Assembly (NCBI RefSeq): GCF_007559335.1
Contig: NZ_VMBG01000001.1
Location: forward strand, 1,364,001-1,428,000
Source: Rariglobus hedericola
GTDB lineage: Bacteria; Verrucomicrobiota; Verrucomicrobiia; Opitutales; Opitutaceae
DNA length: 64,000 nt
Direction: 5' to 3'
A model generated the notes under the pieces. That model did not search any database and was not told the DNA's origin. It worked only from the letters and a program-made list of their open reading frames with translations. Below are positions 27,198 through 36,435 of the stretch, piece by piece (within the stretch, counting starts at the first letter, position 1; each line of letters starts with the position of its first letter). The position numbers and the translations under genes are program-made.

Positions 27198-28823
27198 TCA
27201 GCCGATGGACACGCGGTATTTGCGCACGATCTTTTGCGCGAGGAAGTTGATCAGCAGGGCGATGAAGAAAAGGACGAGGCCGACCATAAAGAGAGCGCGG
27301 TAGTGGATCTCACCACGGACCACCTCACCCATCTCCTGGGCAATGATGCCGGTCATGGTGTGCACCGGCTGGACGAAGGCGGTCAGGCCCTTGGTGAAGT
27401 CGGGAATCGCGATACGATTACCGGCGCACAGAAGCACGACCATCGTCTCGCCGATCACGCGACCGAGACCCAGAAGGATCGCCGAAACGATACCGGAGAG
27501 CGAAGCCGGAACGATGATGCGGAGAATCGTCTGCATGCGTGAGGCACCGAGGGCGAAGGACGCTTCTTTAAACGAACGCGGCACATTGTTCAGCGCATCT
27601 TCGGCGAGGGTGAAGATCGTCGGCACGGCGATGAGCGCGAGCAGACAGCCGGCGGTCAACGCATTGAGACGCTCGGAGAACGGAAAGCCTGGGACCCAGC
27701 TCAGTGCCTCGATCTGAGACAAGGCGCGGAGGACCTGGCCCAGCACGGCGATGCCGAAGAAACCGAGCACCACCGAAGGAATCGCCGAGATGAACTCGAT
27801 AGCGGGCTTGATGAGTTTTTGCTCACGGACACTGGCAAACTGGTTAATGTAGATCGCGGCGCCAACCCCGAGCGGCACGGCGAGGAAAAGCGCGATCACC
27901 GAGACCATCAGCGAGCCGATGAAGAGAGGAACGACTCCATACCAATCCTGCCAGAAGCTGGCGGTGAGCCATTCCTTGCCGAAGAGAAACCCGGTGACGG
28001 TGTCGAGGAGCGGAACAGGCTTCTGGTAGTCCCACGACTCCAGCTTGCGGCGTGTCTCGGGGAAGGTAGCGAGGTAGTCGGCGTTGAGCTCTTTGAAACG
28101 GGTCATGCGCGTTTCGAGTTCGGGCACGGACAACACGGGAGCGGTGGCGAGCACGTCTTTGATGGCGGTGGCCACACCATTGGCGGCCTCAACGTAGGCC
28201 GGGGTGACGCCAACCAAGGGAGCCAGCTCCGTCTTAAAATCGACGGTGATGATGTTCACCGCATCGGCCTCGGCGGTCATGCCGGCGGCGAGAAACTGGG
28301 CGCGTTCCTTCTTGGCGTCCTCGTTGATTTTATACTTTTCCTTGATGGCGACGGCGACATCGGTGAGTTCGGAAACGAGTCCGCGCACGGGCTCGATGGT
28401 GTCGCTGTAACGTCCGGAAAAATCGTCGAACGCGGCGAGCTTCGCATTGGCATCGGCCAGCGAGAGGCCTTCGTTTTCCGTCATCTGCTTCACGGCGCGC
28501 ATGCGAATATCGAAGAGATAACGCGTGAGTGCGGTGTGCCCTTCCTGGTCGGCGCGCATGTAGTCCACGTATTCGAGACCCGCGGTGCGGTAGAGAGTAA
28601 TGCTCTCACGGTTCTGACCGAAGAAGGCGGAGCCTTCGCGGAAAAGAAACACCGTGATCAGCGCGAGAACGACGACCGCCATGAAGGCGTTGCCGCCGAA
28701 AAAGGCGCGGATTGTCTCGTCCAGAGTGAGGCCGAAAAAGCGGGTGCGCTCCTTTTGAATAAGGAACGGCTTGGGCGGCAGAGGCTGCTTCTGCGGCGGA
28801 GGTGTGACGGGCGCGGTCAACAT
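27198..28823 (-). CDS. pstC: phosphate ABC transporter permease PstC with enlarged periplasmic insert
   Basis: 541 residues, well above the roughly 300-320 of E. coli PstC. The first span is at about residues 45-65. A charged, helical, mostly soluble segment of about 220 residues follows, then the standard permease core ([24 protein letters not shown], and the EAA loop [20 protein letters not shown]). It pairs with PstA. A terminator lies between pstS and this gene, so its expression is probably reduced relative to pstS. The insert has no family that I recognise. Confidence 0.94.
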   Translation of the reverse strand: MLTAPVTPPPQKQPLPPKPFLIQKERTRFFGLTLDETIRAFFGGNAFMAVVVLALITVFLFREGSAFFGQNRESITLYRTAGLEYVDYMRADQEGHTALTRYLFDIRMRAVKQMTENEGLSLADANAKLAAFDDFSGRYSDTIEPVRGLVSELTDVAVAIKEKYKINEDAKKERAQFLAAGMTAEADAVNIITVDFKTELAPLVGVTPAYVEAANGVATAIKDVLATAPVLSVPELETRMTRFKELNADYLATFPETRRKLESWDYQKPVPLLDTVTGFLFGKEWLTASFWQDWYGVVPLFIGSLMVSVIALFLAVPLGVGAAIYINQFASVREQKLIKPAIEFISAIPSVVLGFFGIAVLGQVLRALSQIEALSWVPGFPFSERLNALTAGCLLALIAVPTIFTLAEDALNNVPRSFKEASFALGASRMQTILRIIVPASLSGIVSAILLGLGRVIGETMVVLLCAGNRIAIPDFTKGLTAFVQPVHTMTGIIAQEMGEVVRGEIHYRALFMVGLVLFFIALLINFLAQKIVRKYRVSIG

Positions 28824-28881
28824 GCGAAACGAGGGCGGCGAAAGTGGTGGAAAAGGGAGAATGGCGCGTAGTTGCGTCCGT

Positions 28882-28926
28882 TAAAAAAGCAGAGGCCCGC
28901 CTGAAAAACCGTCAAGCGGGCCTCTG
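28882..28926 (-). terminator. intra-operon terminator between pstS and pstC
   Basis: On the minus strand CAGAGGCCCGC pairs with GCGGGCCTCTG, followed by CTTTTTT. It lies 43 bp after the pstS stop and 59 bp before the pstC start. Partial readthrough would give more binding protein than permease. Confidence 0.85.
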
Positions 28927-28968
28927 TGACAATACCGTTACAAACCTACACAAAACACATGGAAACGC

Positions 28969-29775
28969 TTACTTGACCGGGATGAACCCGACCTTCTCGA
29001 CGATCTTTTGACCGGCTTCGCTGTGCGTGAACTCGATGAACTTCGCGGCTTCGCCGGAGGGTTCGCCGTTGGTGTAGTAGAAGTTCGGACGGGCGTAGGG
29101 ATACTTCTTGGAGAGAACCTCTTCCTTGGTGGGCAGGTGGCCTTCGATCGGGATCACCTTCACGCCGGGAGCGTGGATGTAGGCGACGCCGACGTAGCCG
29201 ATGCCGTTGGCATTCTTGCCGATTTCAGCGGCGATCTGCTCGTTGCCGGCCATCTTCTGGGAGGTGGAGGCGTAGTCGCGCTTCTTCATGGCGAGGTCCT
29301 TCCAGTCCGAGTAGGTGCCGGAGGAGGTGTTGCGGGTGTAGAGCGAGAACTTGCCGGGCTTGCCGCCGACAGCGGACCAATCGGTGACGTCGCCGGTGAA
29401 GATCTGTTCAACCTGGCGCTTGGTGAGCGTGGTGATGGGATTGTTCTCGTTCACGATGACAGCCATGCCGTCGTAGCAGACGATCGTGGGCTTCATGGCG
29501 ACGCCCTTGGCGGCGGCGGCGGAGACCTCGGTGGACTTGGCGCGGCGGGACGACATGCCGATGGCGGCGGTGCCGTCGGTGATGGCGGCGATGCCGGTGG
29601 TGGAACCTTCAGCGGCGATTTCGAACGAGACGCCGGGGTGGCTGGCCTTATACTCTTCGGAGAGCATGGGCACCAATTTTGCACCGAGGGTATCGGAGCC
29701 CTTGATGACGAGCTTCTGGGCCTGCACGGAAGCGGCGGCGACCAGGGCGGCGAGAATGACGAATGATTTTTTCAT
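28969..29775 (-). CDS. pstS: phosphate-binding protein PstS
   Basis: 268 residues. A signal peptide (KKSFVILAALVAAASVQAQ) precedes the mature start KLVIKGSDTLG, the ligand-contact loop. AEGSTTGIAAITDGTAAIGMSSR and TRNTSSGTYSDWKDLAMK are the other phosphate-contacting regions. It delivers phosphate to PstCA in the periplasm. It follows the porin gene, separated by a terminator, and both probably respond to phosphate starvation. There is no lipobox, so it should be soluble. Confidence 0.96.
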   Translation of the reverse strand: MKKSFVILAALVAAASVQAQKLVIKGSDTLGAKLVPMLSEEYKASHPGVSFEIAAEGSTTGIAAITDGTAAIGMSSRRAKSTEVSAAAAKGVAMKPTIVCYDGMAVIVNENNPITTLTKRQVEQIFTGDVTDWSAVGGKPGKFSLYTRNTSSGTYSDWKDLAMKKRDYASTSQKMAGNEQIAAEIGKNANGIGYVGVAYIHAPGVKVIPIEGHLPTKEEVLSKKYPYARPNFYYTNGEPSGEAAKFIEFTHSEAGQKIVEKVGFIPVK

Positions 29776-29799
29776 GATACGGAAAACTGCTCTTTTAAA

Positions 29800-29843
29800 T
29801 TAAAGGAAAACCAAGGCGCGGACTCGGAGCCCGCGCCTTGATC
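29800..29843 (-). terminator. Rho-independent terminator after porin gene
   Basis: On the minus strand CAAGGCGCGG pairs with CCGCGCCTTG with a short loop, then GGTTTTCCTTTAATTT. It lies 7-50 bp beyond the porin stop and before pstS, so pstS may depend on readthrough or its own promoter. Confidence 0.8.
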
Positions 29844-29850
29844 GTAAGGG

Positions 29851-31254
29851 TTAGAACTTGGCGGACAGGTCGATCTGGAGGACCTGGGCCTCACCGAGAC
29901 CGTTACCACGGGCGCCTGCCACGGAGGAAGGAACGCGGTTACCCTCGATGTTGAACGAGTTGAAGTAGGTGATGGTGGCGGTGATCGCGTTGGTCAGGCT
30001 GTAGGAACCCGAGAGGATAAATCCTTCGCCGTTCAGGAGACCGCCGTTGAAGTCGGAATCGAGCAGCAGCGACGAGTAGGAGCCGTTACCAACATGGCGG
30101 TATTCGCCGACCAACTGGTAATCACCGGCATTCTTGTTCTCACCGTAACGAACGCCCAAGTTATACATCTGGGAGTCATCATCGACCAGGTTCTTCTGGG
30201 CCGTGGTGACCGCAGAAGCTAGGCGCTGAGCGCGCTCCTCACCCTTGAAGTTATATCCGTAGGTGGCATACACCGCAGCGGGCTTGCTGCCCAACTTGAA
30301 GCTGTATTCGAAGGGCAGGAGAACGGTCGCGAGGTCATTATAGACAGCGGCGTCCGTGGACTGGGGATTGCCAGCGGGAACGTTGGTGTTCGCGAGACTG
30401 CGGTCATGATCGGACGGAGCGGCAAACGCGACAATCGTGGGAGCAACCTTCCACTTCTTGGTCGCATACTCGACCTGGCCCATCAGCAGCAACGAGGGGC
30501 TGACACTCTTGTTGACCGCACCGCCAGGGCCGGCACCCGAGTTGGCAGCGTTGTTATTCAAAACAAACTGGCCGGCACGCACTGAGAGGGTGGAGTCCTT
30601 CAGGCCGATGTCGCTGTAAACAACCTCTTGGGCGGCACCCTCAAAGTTGATATCGGAGTCGATCCAGAAACCGTTGACGCCGGGATTGAAGAACTTGTGG
30701 GGCAATTTGCCAAGACGCACATCGACGGAGTCAGCACCGAGAACGCCCGTGTCTTTGTAGTTCAAGTAGGCCTGACCAAAGAAAGCACCATCGCCGACTT
30801 TATCGAAGTTGTCAGTGCCGGCGCCGAGATCGGCATTGGTCGAGGTCGCGCTGCTGGCGGTCTCCAAGCGAAGACCGGCGGACCACTTGGGTCCGAGGTC
30901 AGCAAGGAACCCGAGGCGAACACGGTAACGATAGCGGTTACGATCGCGATCGCCTGCGGTGCTGGGGGCACCCGCCGTGTTGGGCTGCTCGTTGTCGTAT
31001 TGATAACGAACGCGGGCGTCACCGGCGATCTTGAGCTTGGTGACGGCGGAGGAAATTTCGAGTTTACCAGGGGACGTGGTGCCGAAGTCCTTCAGGAGTT
31101 CGACGCGGAGGTCTTCGCCTTCCTGGTCGGTCAGGATGCCCTTCTTGACGAGGGTATCGATAAGCGGACCGCTGTCCTGGGCAACAGCCAGGGAGGCCGA
31201 GCCGGCGGCGAGGCCGCCGAGCAGCGCGAGCCATTTGAGTGAGTTAAGAGCCAT
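29851..31254 (-). CDS. outer-membrane porin, OprO/OprP-like (putative phosphate-selective)
   Basis: 467 residues. A signal peptide (LKWLALLGGLAAGSASLAVAQ) is followed by a short helical region, VKKGILTDQEGEDLRVELLKDF, and then alternating beta-strand sequence from KLKIAGDARVRYQYDNE to the terminal QVLQIDLSAKF, which ends in Phe as outer-membrane barrels do. The family is the putative porin with an N-terminal coiled segment. Adjacency to pstS, and the upstream tandem repeat, suggest it admits phosphate through the outer membrane, but selectivity is inferred from position only. Confidence 0.88.
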   Translation of the reverse strand: MALNSLKWLALLGGLAAGSASLAVAQDSGPLIDTLVKKGILTDQEGEDLRVELLKDFGTTSPGKLEISSAVTKLKIAGDARVRYQYDNEQPNTAGAPSTAGDRDRNRYRYRVRLGFLADLGPKWSAGLRLETASSATSTNADLGAGTDNFDKVGDGAFFGQAYLNYKDTGVLGADSVDVRLGKLPHKFFNPGVNGFWIDSDINFEGAAQEVVYSDIGLKDSTLSVRAGQFVLNNNAANSGAGPGGAVNKSVSPSLLLMGQVEYATKKWKVAPTIVAFAAPSDHDRSLANTNVPAGNPQSTDAAVYNDLATVLLPFEYSFKLGSKPAAVYATYGYNFKGEERAQRLASAVTTAQKNLVDDDSQMYNLGVRYGENKNAGDYQLVGEYRHVGNGSYSSLLLDSDFNGGLLNGEGFILSGSYSLTNAITATITYFNSFNIEGNRVPSSVAGARGNGLGEAQVLQIDLSAKF

Positions 31255-31328
31255 GTTCTTCTTGGGTGTTGGTGTGTTAGCTGAACACGCACTAGGCCGT
31301 GCGTTTCAGGCCCCAAGATGACAGGCGA

Positions 31329-31372
31329 TTGTTACGGTTTCGTGGCGGCTTTGTTACGAAGCCGTCATAACC
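31329..31372. promoter_or_regulatory. tandem 11-bp repeats resembling a Pho box
   Basis: Four 11-base units in a row: TTGTTACGGTT, TCGTGGCGGCT, TTGTTACGAAG and CCGTCATAACC, sharing YYGTNRC. PhoB-type regulators bind head-to-tail 11-bp half-sites of TGTCA type. It lies 75-118 bp upstream of the porin start. The units read in the opposite direction to transcription, and a lone CTGTCAT occurs nearer the gene on the minus strand. Confidence 0.45.
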
Positions 31373-31408
31373 CCTCAATTTGAACGGATTTAAAACCCGT
31401 GCGTCTGA

Positions 31409-34087
31409 TTACGACGACTGCTCCGTCTCTTCCTGCGTCGTCGTGAGTTGCACCAGTTCGTGCAACGACGAGAAATGCCGGCTGAGATCGAAATCCCCAC
31501 CCAGCCCGCCCACGACCTTGTTGAAGAGATCCTTCTTCGACGCCTGCAGCGCCTGAATACGCTCCTCGATCGTGCCGGCCGTCACCATGCGATACACAAA
31601 CACCGTGCTCTTCTGGCCGATGCGGTGAACGCGATCGACAGCCTGCGCCTCGACCGCGGGATTCCACCACGGGTCGAGCAGGAAAACGTAATCCGCGGCG
31701 TGCAACGTGATGCCGGTGCCGGCGGCCTTAAGCGAGACGAGCATCACCGCGGCACCCTCGGCGCCCTGGAACGATTGCACGGGCTTGAGGCGGTCCAGAG
31801 TCATGCCAGTGAGCTCGTAACGCGGCAGGTCAGGGAAACTCTCCGCAAGAGCGGCGCGCACGCGGTCGAGCAACATCACGAACTGCGAAAAGATGACGAC
31901 CTTGTGACCGCTGCCGATGACCTCGGCGAGTTTCTCGACGAGCAGCGTAATCTTGCCGGAGTCGGACAACGGCGCGTGCAACCACGGCAGCATGTCGGGA
32001 TCGCAGCACACCTGGCGCAGGCGTGTGAGCAACGCGAGGAAGCCAAAGGACTTCTCACGCATGGCCGCACCGACGTCGTCACCGAGGCGGTTGAGACCCT
32101 CGGAGCAAATGCGCGCGTATTCGGAGCGTTGCACATCGGTGAGCGGGCACAGCAGGTCGATCTCGACCTTCTGTGGAAGCTCGGTGGCGACGGCGTTTTT
32201 GGTGCGGCGCAGGATGAACGGCGCGAGCTGCGCGCGGAGGCGATCCAGCGTGCCGGCGCGGTCGGCGTTGAGCGAAGCCTCAAACGTGACGCGCGTGCCG
32301 AGCAATCCGGGAAGCAGGAAACGGAAGATCGACCACAGATCGAGCTGGCGGTTTTCCAGCGGCGTGCCGGTGAGCACGATCCGATGGCGGGCGCGGATCG
32401 CGAAACACGTCTGCGTGACCTTCGCATCGGGGTTCTTGATGAACTGGCCTTCGTCGAGCACGGCGTAACCGAACTCGTGTTTGTCGAGCAGCGGGCGGTG
32501 CTTGCGGAGCTGCGTGTAGCTCGCGAGCCAGATGACCGGCTCCTTGCGCGTCGTGAAGTCGTTGCCGGTCTTCAGGACATCAACCGCGAGGTGCGGATAA
32601 AAACGCAGGATCTCCTCGCGCCACACCGGCACCACGCTGGCCGGACACACGATGATGCTCGAACGATCCGGCAGCGGCCGCGTCGCAAGCAGCGTGAGCA
32701 CCTGCAGCGTTTTACCGAGACCCATTTCGTCGGCCAGCAGACCGTGGCAACCGACGTCGCAGAGGTGATGCATCCACTCTACGCCGCGACGTTGATACGG
32801 ACGCAACAGCTCGGGCAGCGTGGGATTCGCCGCGGTGGCGGTAAGCACATTCTGGCGCCAGGCCTCCAACTCGGCGGAGAGCGTGAGTTTGACGCGGCTG
32901 TCGCTGTAGAGGGAAAAAATCAGGTAAGGCGAAAGCTCGCCCGTGCTGCGCGCCTCGGCGGCGGTGCGATGCCACGCGCTGATGGAAGCGAGGCGCTCGA
33001 CGGGCAACGACACGATGCCGATGTCGGGAATGATCATCGTGGACGTCGCCTTGCGCGTGAGCAGGGAAACTTCCTCGTCGGTCAGCATGCGTTCGCCGGC
33101 TTTGAAGATCCAGCGGAGGTCGAGCCCCTGCCCGTCCGTCTTGCCCTTGCGCGTGGTGGCCACGGCTTCGACGGAGATTTCCTTGGTGCCTTGGAGCAAC
33201 TTGCCGGACTGCGCGTCGAGCTCGACGGAGAACAATTTTTTCCACGCGGGCAGCGTTGTGCGCAGGAAGTTGGGAATCTCCACCACCGAGGCGAGGACGT
33301 AGAGGCCCGTGACCTGGTTGTAGGCGAAGTGGGCTTTGCGCGCGTAGGCCGCGAGGCCGATCAACTTCGCGCGTTCGCTGGAGCTGACGGTCGCATGACC
33401 CTGGCCGGCCGCTTGCGCGGCTTGTCCGAGGGCGGGCACGCGTTTCTTGTCGGGATTGATCCAGTTGGCTTGGAACGTGAGGCCGTCCGCCGTCGTCGTG
33501 AAAACGAGAATGAGCGTGCGTGAAACCGCGCGGGCGGCGGCACCCGCAGGTGTGCGACGCGAAGCGGCCGGTGCGCGGGATGCAACCGGAGCCGCCGGCG
33601 GATTGGCAAAGGCGTGGCCGTTGCCAAAGCCGTTGCCGTGATGCTGCACGCCGTTGCCAGCCGAGGTCGATGCGGCGGGCGCAGGCGGCGGAGCGTCGTC
33701 GGGCAGCGGTGAAATTTCATCGGCCACCAGTTCCTCGATTTCGTGCAGACCGGCCACGGCGAGGGAATGCGCGAGAGCGATGTCGGTGGACGACGATCGC
33801 ACGGAAACACCGGCGTCGTTCCACTCGATGACGGCGTATTCGTCCTTCTTGTCGATGCGACGGTGGATGATCGCGTCGGAGGCGGTCAGCTCGAGTTCGC
33901 GCACTTCGCCGTCACGGTAGATGCGATGGCCTTCCTCCAATTGGGAGTCGCTGAAGTGACGCTCCCAATCGTGTTCGAGTTTACCGAACCAAAATTCAAG
34001 CGACTGCGGAGTATAGACTCGTTTCGGGCCGTGCGTTTGCATCCAACGTAAAAGGTCCGACCGTAGGCCGCGCCGGAGGTCCGGCAA
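31409..34087 (-). CDS. SNF2/Rad54-type DEAD/DEAH-box helicase
   Basis: About 892 residues. The C-terminal half contains motif I DEMGLGKTLQVL, motif II DEGQ (the common form is DEGH or DEAQ), motif III TGTPLENR, motif IV-V VVIFSQFV and LVSLKAAGTGITLHAADYVFLLDPWWNPAVE, and motif VI DRVHRIGQ. The N-terminal 200 residues contain a Pro/Ala-rich linker (ISPLPDDAPPPAPAAS) but no recognisable SWIM zinc finger. The TTG at 34087, preceded by GGAG, follows the waaA stop by a few bases; an ATG at 34042 is a likely alternative. It is probably the last gene in the fabF-exosortase-waaA transcript. Substrate DNA or protein complex unknown. Confidence 0.93.
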   Translation of the reverse strand: MPDLRRGLRSDLLRWMQTHGPKRVYTPQSLEFWFGKLEHDWERHFSDSQLEEGHRIYRDGEVRELELTASDAIIHRRIDKKDEYAVIEWNDAGVSVRSSSTDIALAHSLAVAGLHEIEELVADEISPLPDDAPPPAPAASTSAGNGVQHHGNGFGNGHAFANPPAAPVASRAPAASRRTPAGAAARAVSRTLILVFTTTADGLTFQANWINPDKKRVPALGQAAQAAGQGHATVSSSERAKLIGLAAYARKAHFAYNQVTGLYVLASVVEIPNFLRTTLPAWKKLFSVELDAQSGKLLQGTKEISVEAVATTRKGKTDGQGLDLRWIFKAGERMLTDEEVSLLTRKATSTMIIPDIGIVSLPVERLASISAWHRTAAEARSTGELSPYLIFSLYSDSRVKLTLSAELEAWRQNVLTATAANPTLPELLRPYQRRGVEWMHHLCDVGCHGLLADEMGLGKTLQVLTLLATRPLPDRSSIIVCPASVVPVWREEILRFYPHLAVDVLKTGNDFTTRKEPVIWLASYTQLRKHRPLLDKHEFGYAVLDEGQFIKNPDAKVTQTCFAIRARHRIVLTGTPLENRQLDLWSIFRFLLPGLLGTRVTFEASLNADRAGTLDRLRAQLAPFILRRTKNAVATELPQKVEIDLLCPLTDVQRSEYARICSEGLNRLGDDVGAAMREKSFGFLALLTRLRQVCCDPDMLPWLHAPLSDSGKITLLVEKLAEVIGSGHKVVIFSQFVMLLDRVRAALAESFPDLPRYELTGMTLDRLKPVQSFQGAEGAAVMLVSLKAAGTGITLHAADYVFLLDPWWNPAVEAQAVDRVHRIGQKSTVFVYRMVTAGTIEERIQALQASKKDLFNKVVGGLGGDFDLSRHFSSLHELVQLTTTQEETEQSS

Positions 34088-34090
34088 CCT

Positions 34091-35389
34091 TTAATTCTCC
34101 AGCAACGCCAGTTCCTCGCGAATGACGGCCAGCGTGCGGCCCACCGCGCCTTGATTCGCCTGCCGCCAAACTTGCGCCGCCGCCGCCATGCGCGCCTTCG
34201 CGGGAGCATCCGCCCACAGCGAACGCACCGCCTCGCGCAAACCTGCGGCATCCGGCACCGAAAGAGCCGCGCCCATCTGGCGCATGTCGCGCGCGATCAC
34301 GCGGAAATTCGTGAGCTCCGGACCGAACACGATCGGTTTGCCCAACGCAGCCGCTTCGACCGGCGTCTGTCCTTCGTGATGCGGGGGCAGGCTCTTGCCG
34401 ACAAACACCAACTCGGCGAGTTGGGTCAACCGGCGCAACTCGCCCGTAGTGTCACCCACCGCTACATCGACCGACAGGCCGGCCGGAGCCGCGCCGCGCG
34501 AGCGGAAATGATACGTCAGCCCGCTGGTTTGCAGCAGCGCCTCGATCTCGGCACGACGTTCCGCATGACGCGGCACGATCAACAACCGCACCGCCCTGCC
34601 CTCGGCCCGCAACGTCTTGAAGCTTTCAATCAACGCCGCCTCTTCACCCGGCCACGTCGAGGAGCCGAGCAACACCGGGTCGGTTCCCGCGAAACCCAGT
34701 TCGGCGCGCAACGCGGACTTCTCGTCATCCGTGAGCAGCGGAATCGTCACGTCGAACTTGATGTTGCCGGTCGTGCTGATGCTGGCCGGATTAAAACCGA
34801 TCTGGCGGAAACGCTCCGCATCATGCTCTGAACACGCGAGCACACGCGTGATGCCACGAAACAGCAGTGCTGACACCGTGCGCAGTTTCATCATGCGACG
34901 GAAGCTGCGGTCCGAGAGACGTGCATTGACCGCCAGCACCGGCACGCCGCGCACCGCCGCCTGCCGCATGTGTTCGGGCCAGCGTTCGCCCTCGGTCAAA
35001 ATCACCAGATCCGGCGCGATACGTTTCCACGCACGCCGCGAGAACGCCCACCAATCCAGCGGAAAATACCCGAGCGCGATGACCAGCGATGAATAGCGTT
35101 CGCGAGCCAGCGCGTAGCCGGTGCTCGTCGTCGTGGTGAGGTAAACTTCCACCGCGGGGTCAGCACGCAGCGACTCCAGCAGCGGAGCGATCGCCAGCAT
35201 CTCGCCGACGCTCACCGCTTGCAGCCACACACGGCGCACACCGTCGCGTTTCGCCGGCAGCGCCGGAACCGCGCCGAAGCGTTGGCCGAAGTGTTCGCCG
35301 TAGCCGCCGCGGCGACGCATGCGAAGCAAGTAATACGGCGAGGCCAGCAACATCACCGGCGGAAACAAAAACCGATAGAGCCAGATCAT
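34091..35389 (-). CDS. waaA: 3-deoxy-D-manno-octulosonic acid transferase
   Basis: About 432 residues from ATG 35389 (MIWLYRFLFP); the frame allows a TTG at 35401 that overlaps the exosortase stop. The N-terminal anchor is hydrophobic. The catalytic Glu lies in QAVSVGEML, the family motif before the first Rossmann domain. FNPASISTTGNIKFDV and the C-terminal GQTPVEAAALGKPIVFGPEL are also diagnostic. It transfers Kdo from CMP-Kdo to the lipid A precursor on the cytoplasmic face of the inner membrane. It indicates that the organism makes LPS with a Kdo core. Confidence 0.95.
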   Translation of the reverse strand: MIWLYRFLFPPVMLLASPYYLLRMRRRGGYGEHFGQRFGAVPALPAKRDGVRRVWLQAVSVGEMLAIAPLLESLRADPAVEVYLTTTTSTGYALARERYSSLVIALGYFPLDWWAFSRRAWKRIAPDLVILTEGERWPEHMRQAAVRGVPVLAVNARLSDRSFRRMMKLRTVSALLFRGITRVLACSEHDAERFRQIGFNPASISTTGNIKFDVTIPLLTDDEKSALRAELGFAGTDPVLLGSSTWPGEEAALIESFKTLRAEGRAVRLLIVPRHAERRAEIEALLQTSGLTYHFRSRGAAPAGLSVDVAVGDTTGELRRLTQLAELVFVGKSLPPHHEGQTPVEAAALGKPIVFGPELTNFRVIARDMRQMGAALSVPDAAGLREAVRSLWADAPAKARMAAAAQVWRQANQGAVGRTLAVIREELALLEN

Positions 35390-35397
35390 CGCGTCGC

Positions 35398-36435
35398 TCA
35401 ACCCGTCTTGCGATTCGTCACCGGAGCGTCTTCGCCGTCGTGCGATCCGTCGCCCGATACAAACGTTAGATTAAAGAGCGGCAGCAGGCACAGCAGGCCG
35501 ATCACCGTGAGGCCGAGCACCGCGTAACCGGCGATATCGTGCACCTTGCCCTCGATCGCCTTGGGTCCGTAGTTATAAGCCCAAGCCGTCAGAAAAAGGC
35601 TGCGAATCAAATTGGTCATGAAGGCGAACACGATCGCCGAGGCCACGAGACCGACTTTTTTCCAGAGCTTGTCGAGGAACACCGCCGCGAGAAACGAGCC
35701 GGCGAACAAACACGCCGTGAACGAGCGAATACCCGAGCACGCCTCGGCCACGCCGACGTCGCCAAGGGGCAGCTTTAGCACGTTGCCCTGTTGCTCAATG
35801 GCGAGGCCGAGCGTGTCGAAGGTGAAGAACACCACCGAGGCCACGCGATTGAGCATGAAGAGACTCAGGTTGTTTTCGATGACCGACACCATCGGGGCCG
35901 ACACCAGCCACACCAGCGCGGGAAACAAAAACGGTGCGACCAACCGCACGCGTCCGTCTTCAAAAAAGCCCACCTTGCCCGTCGTCACGCCAGCCCCTGC
36001 TGCCGGCGTGGTCTCCGGTGTGTTGAGCAACAGCAACGGCAGGATCATCGCTCCCGTGCCGAGTGAGAGCGCGAGCGTGCCGGGATAGGACGGCCCCGCA
36101 CCGGCGCGATACAGCGCACCGATCAAAAACAACAACGCCCCGCCGGCCAGCGCGGCATACGTCAAAAAACTTAATGTGAATTGCGCTCCACCGGACACGC
36201 GCGGACTGCCGGGCGCGGCGCAGGCTTTCAGCGCGGCAAGAATTTTCGGCCAGCGGTCATACACCACGAACGCCACGAACGCCGGCACGAGCCAGCCGAA
36301 GCCGTAATCTTCCTTCGTGCTCCACCAGTGCGACTGGTCCCAGGCAACGAAGCCCATGAATCCCGCGCCAAGAAACAGCGCGCTCAAAAACGGGGCGGGC
36401 ACGGTGGCGGTCCATTGCTTCCAGAGGCGCGTCAT
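35398..36435 (-). CDS. exosortase/archaeosortase family protein
   Basis: 345 residues with about eight membrane spans. The catalytic triad of the exosortase family is visible: Cys233 in EACSGIRS, Arg278 in NLIRSLFLT, and His299 in GKVHDIAGY. Family members cut or transfer proteins carrying a C-terminal sorting tripartite signal (PEP-CTERM in many Gram-negatives). The start ATG at 36435 overlaps the DUF2238 stop as ATGA, and its end overlaps the waaA region. It is placed in a lipid/LPS operon, not beside exopolysaccharide genes. No sorting-signal protein is in this window. Confidence 0.92.
   Translation of the reverse strand: MTRLWKQWTATVPAPFLSALFLGAGFMGFVAWDQSHWWSTKEDYGFGWLVPAFVAFVVYDRWPKILAALKACAAPGSPRVSGGAQFTLSFLTYAALAGGALLFLIGALYRAGAGPSYPGTLALSLGTGAMILPLLLLNTPETTPAAGAGVTTGKVGFFEDGRVRLVAPFLFPALVWLVSAPMVSVIENNLSLFMLNRVASVVFFTFDTLGLAIEQQGNVLKLPLGDVGVAEACSGIRSFTACLFAGSFLAAVFLDKLWKKVGLVASAIVFAFMTNLIRSLFLTAWAYNYGPKAIEGKVHDIAGYAVLGLTVIGLLCLLPLFNLTFVSGDGSHDGEDAPVTNRKTG

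Noticed and set aside
31448-33523. 691-codon open frame on + opposite the SNF2 helicase
   Set aside because: Antisense shadow of a well-supported helicase gene in high-GC sequence; the translation lacks any motif and is rich in Arg, Gln and His.
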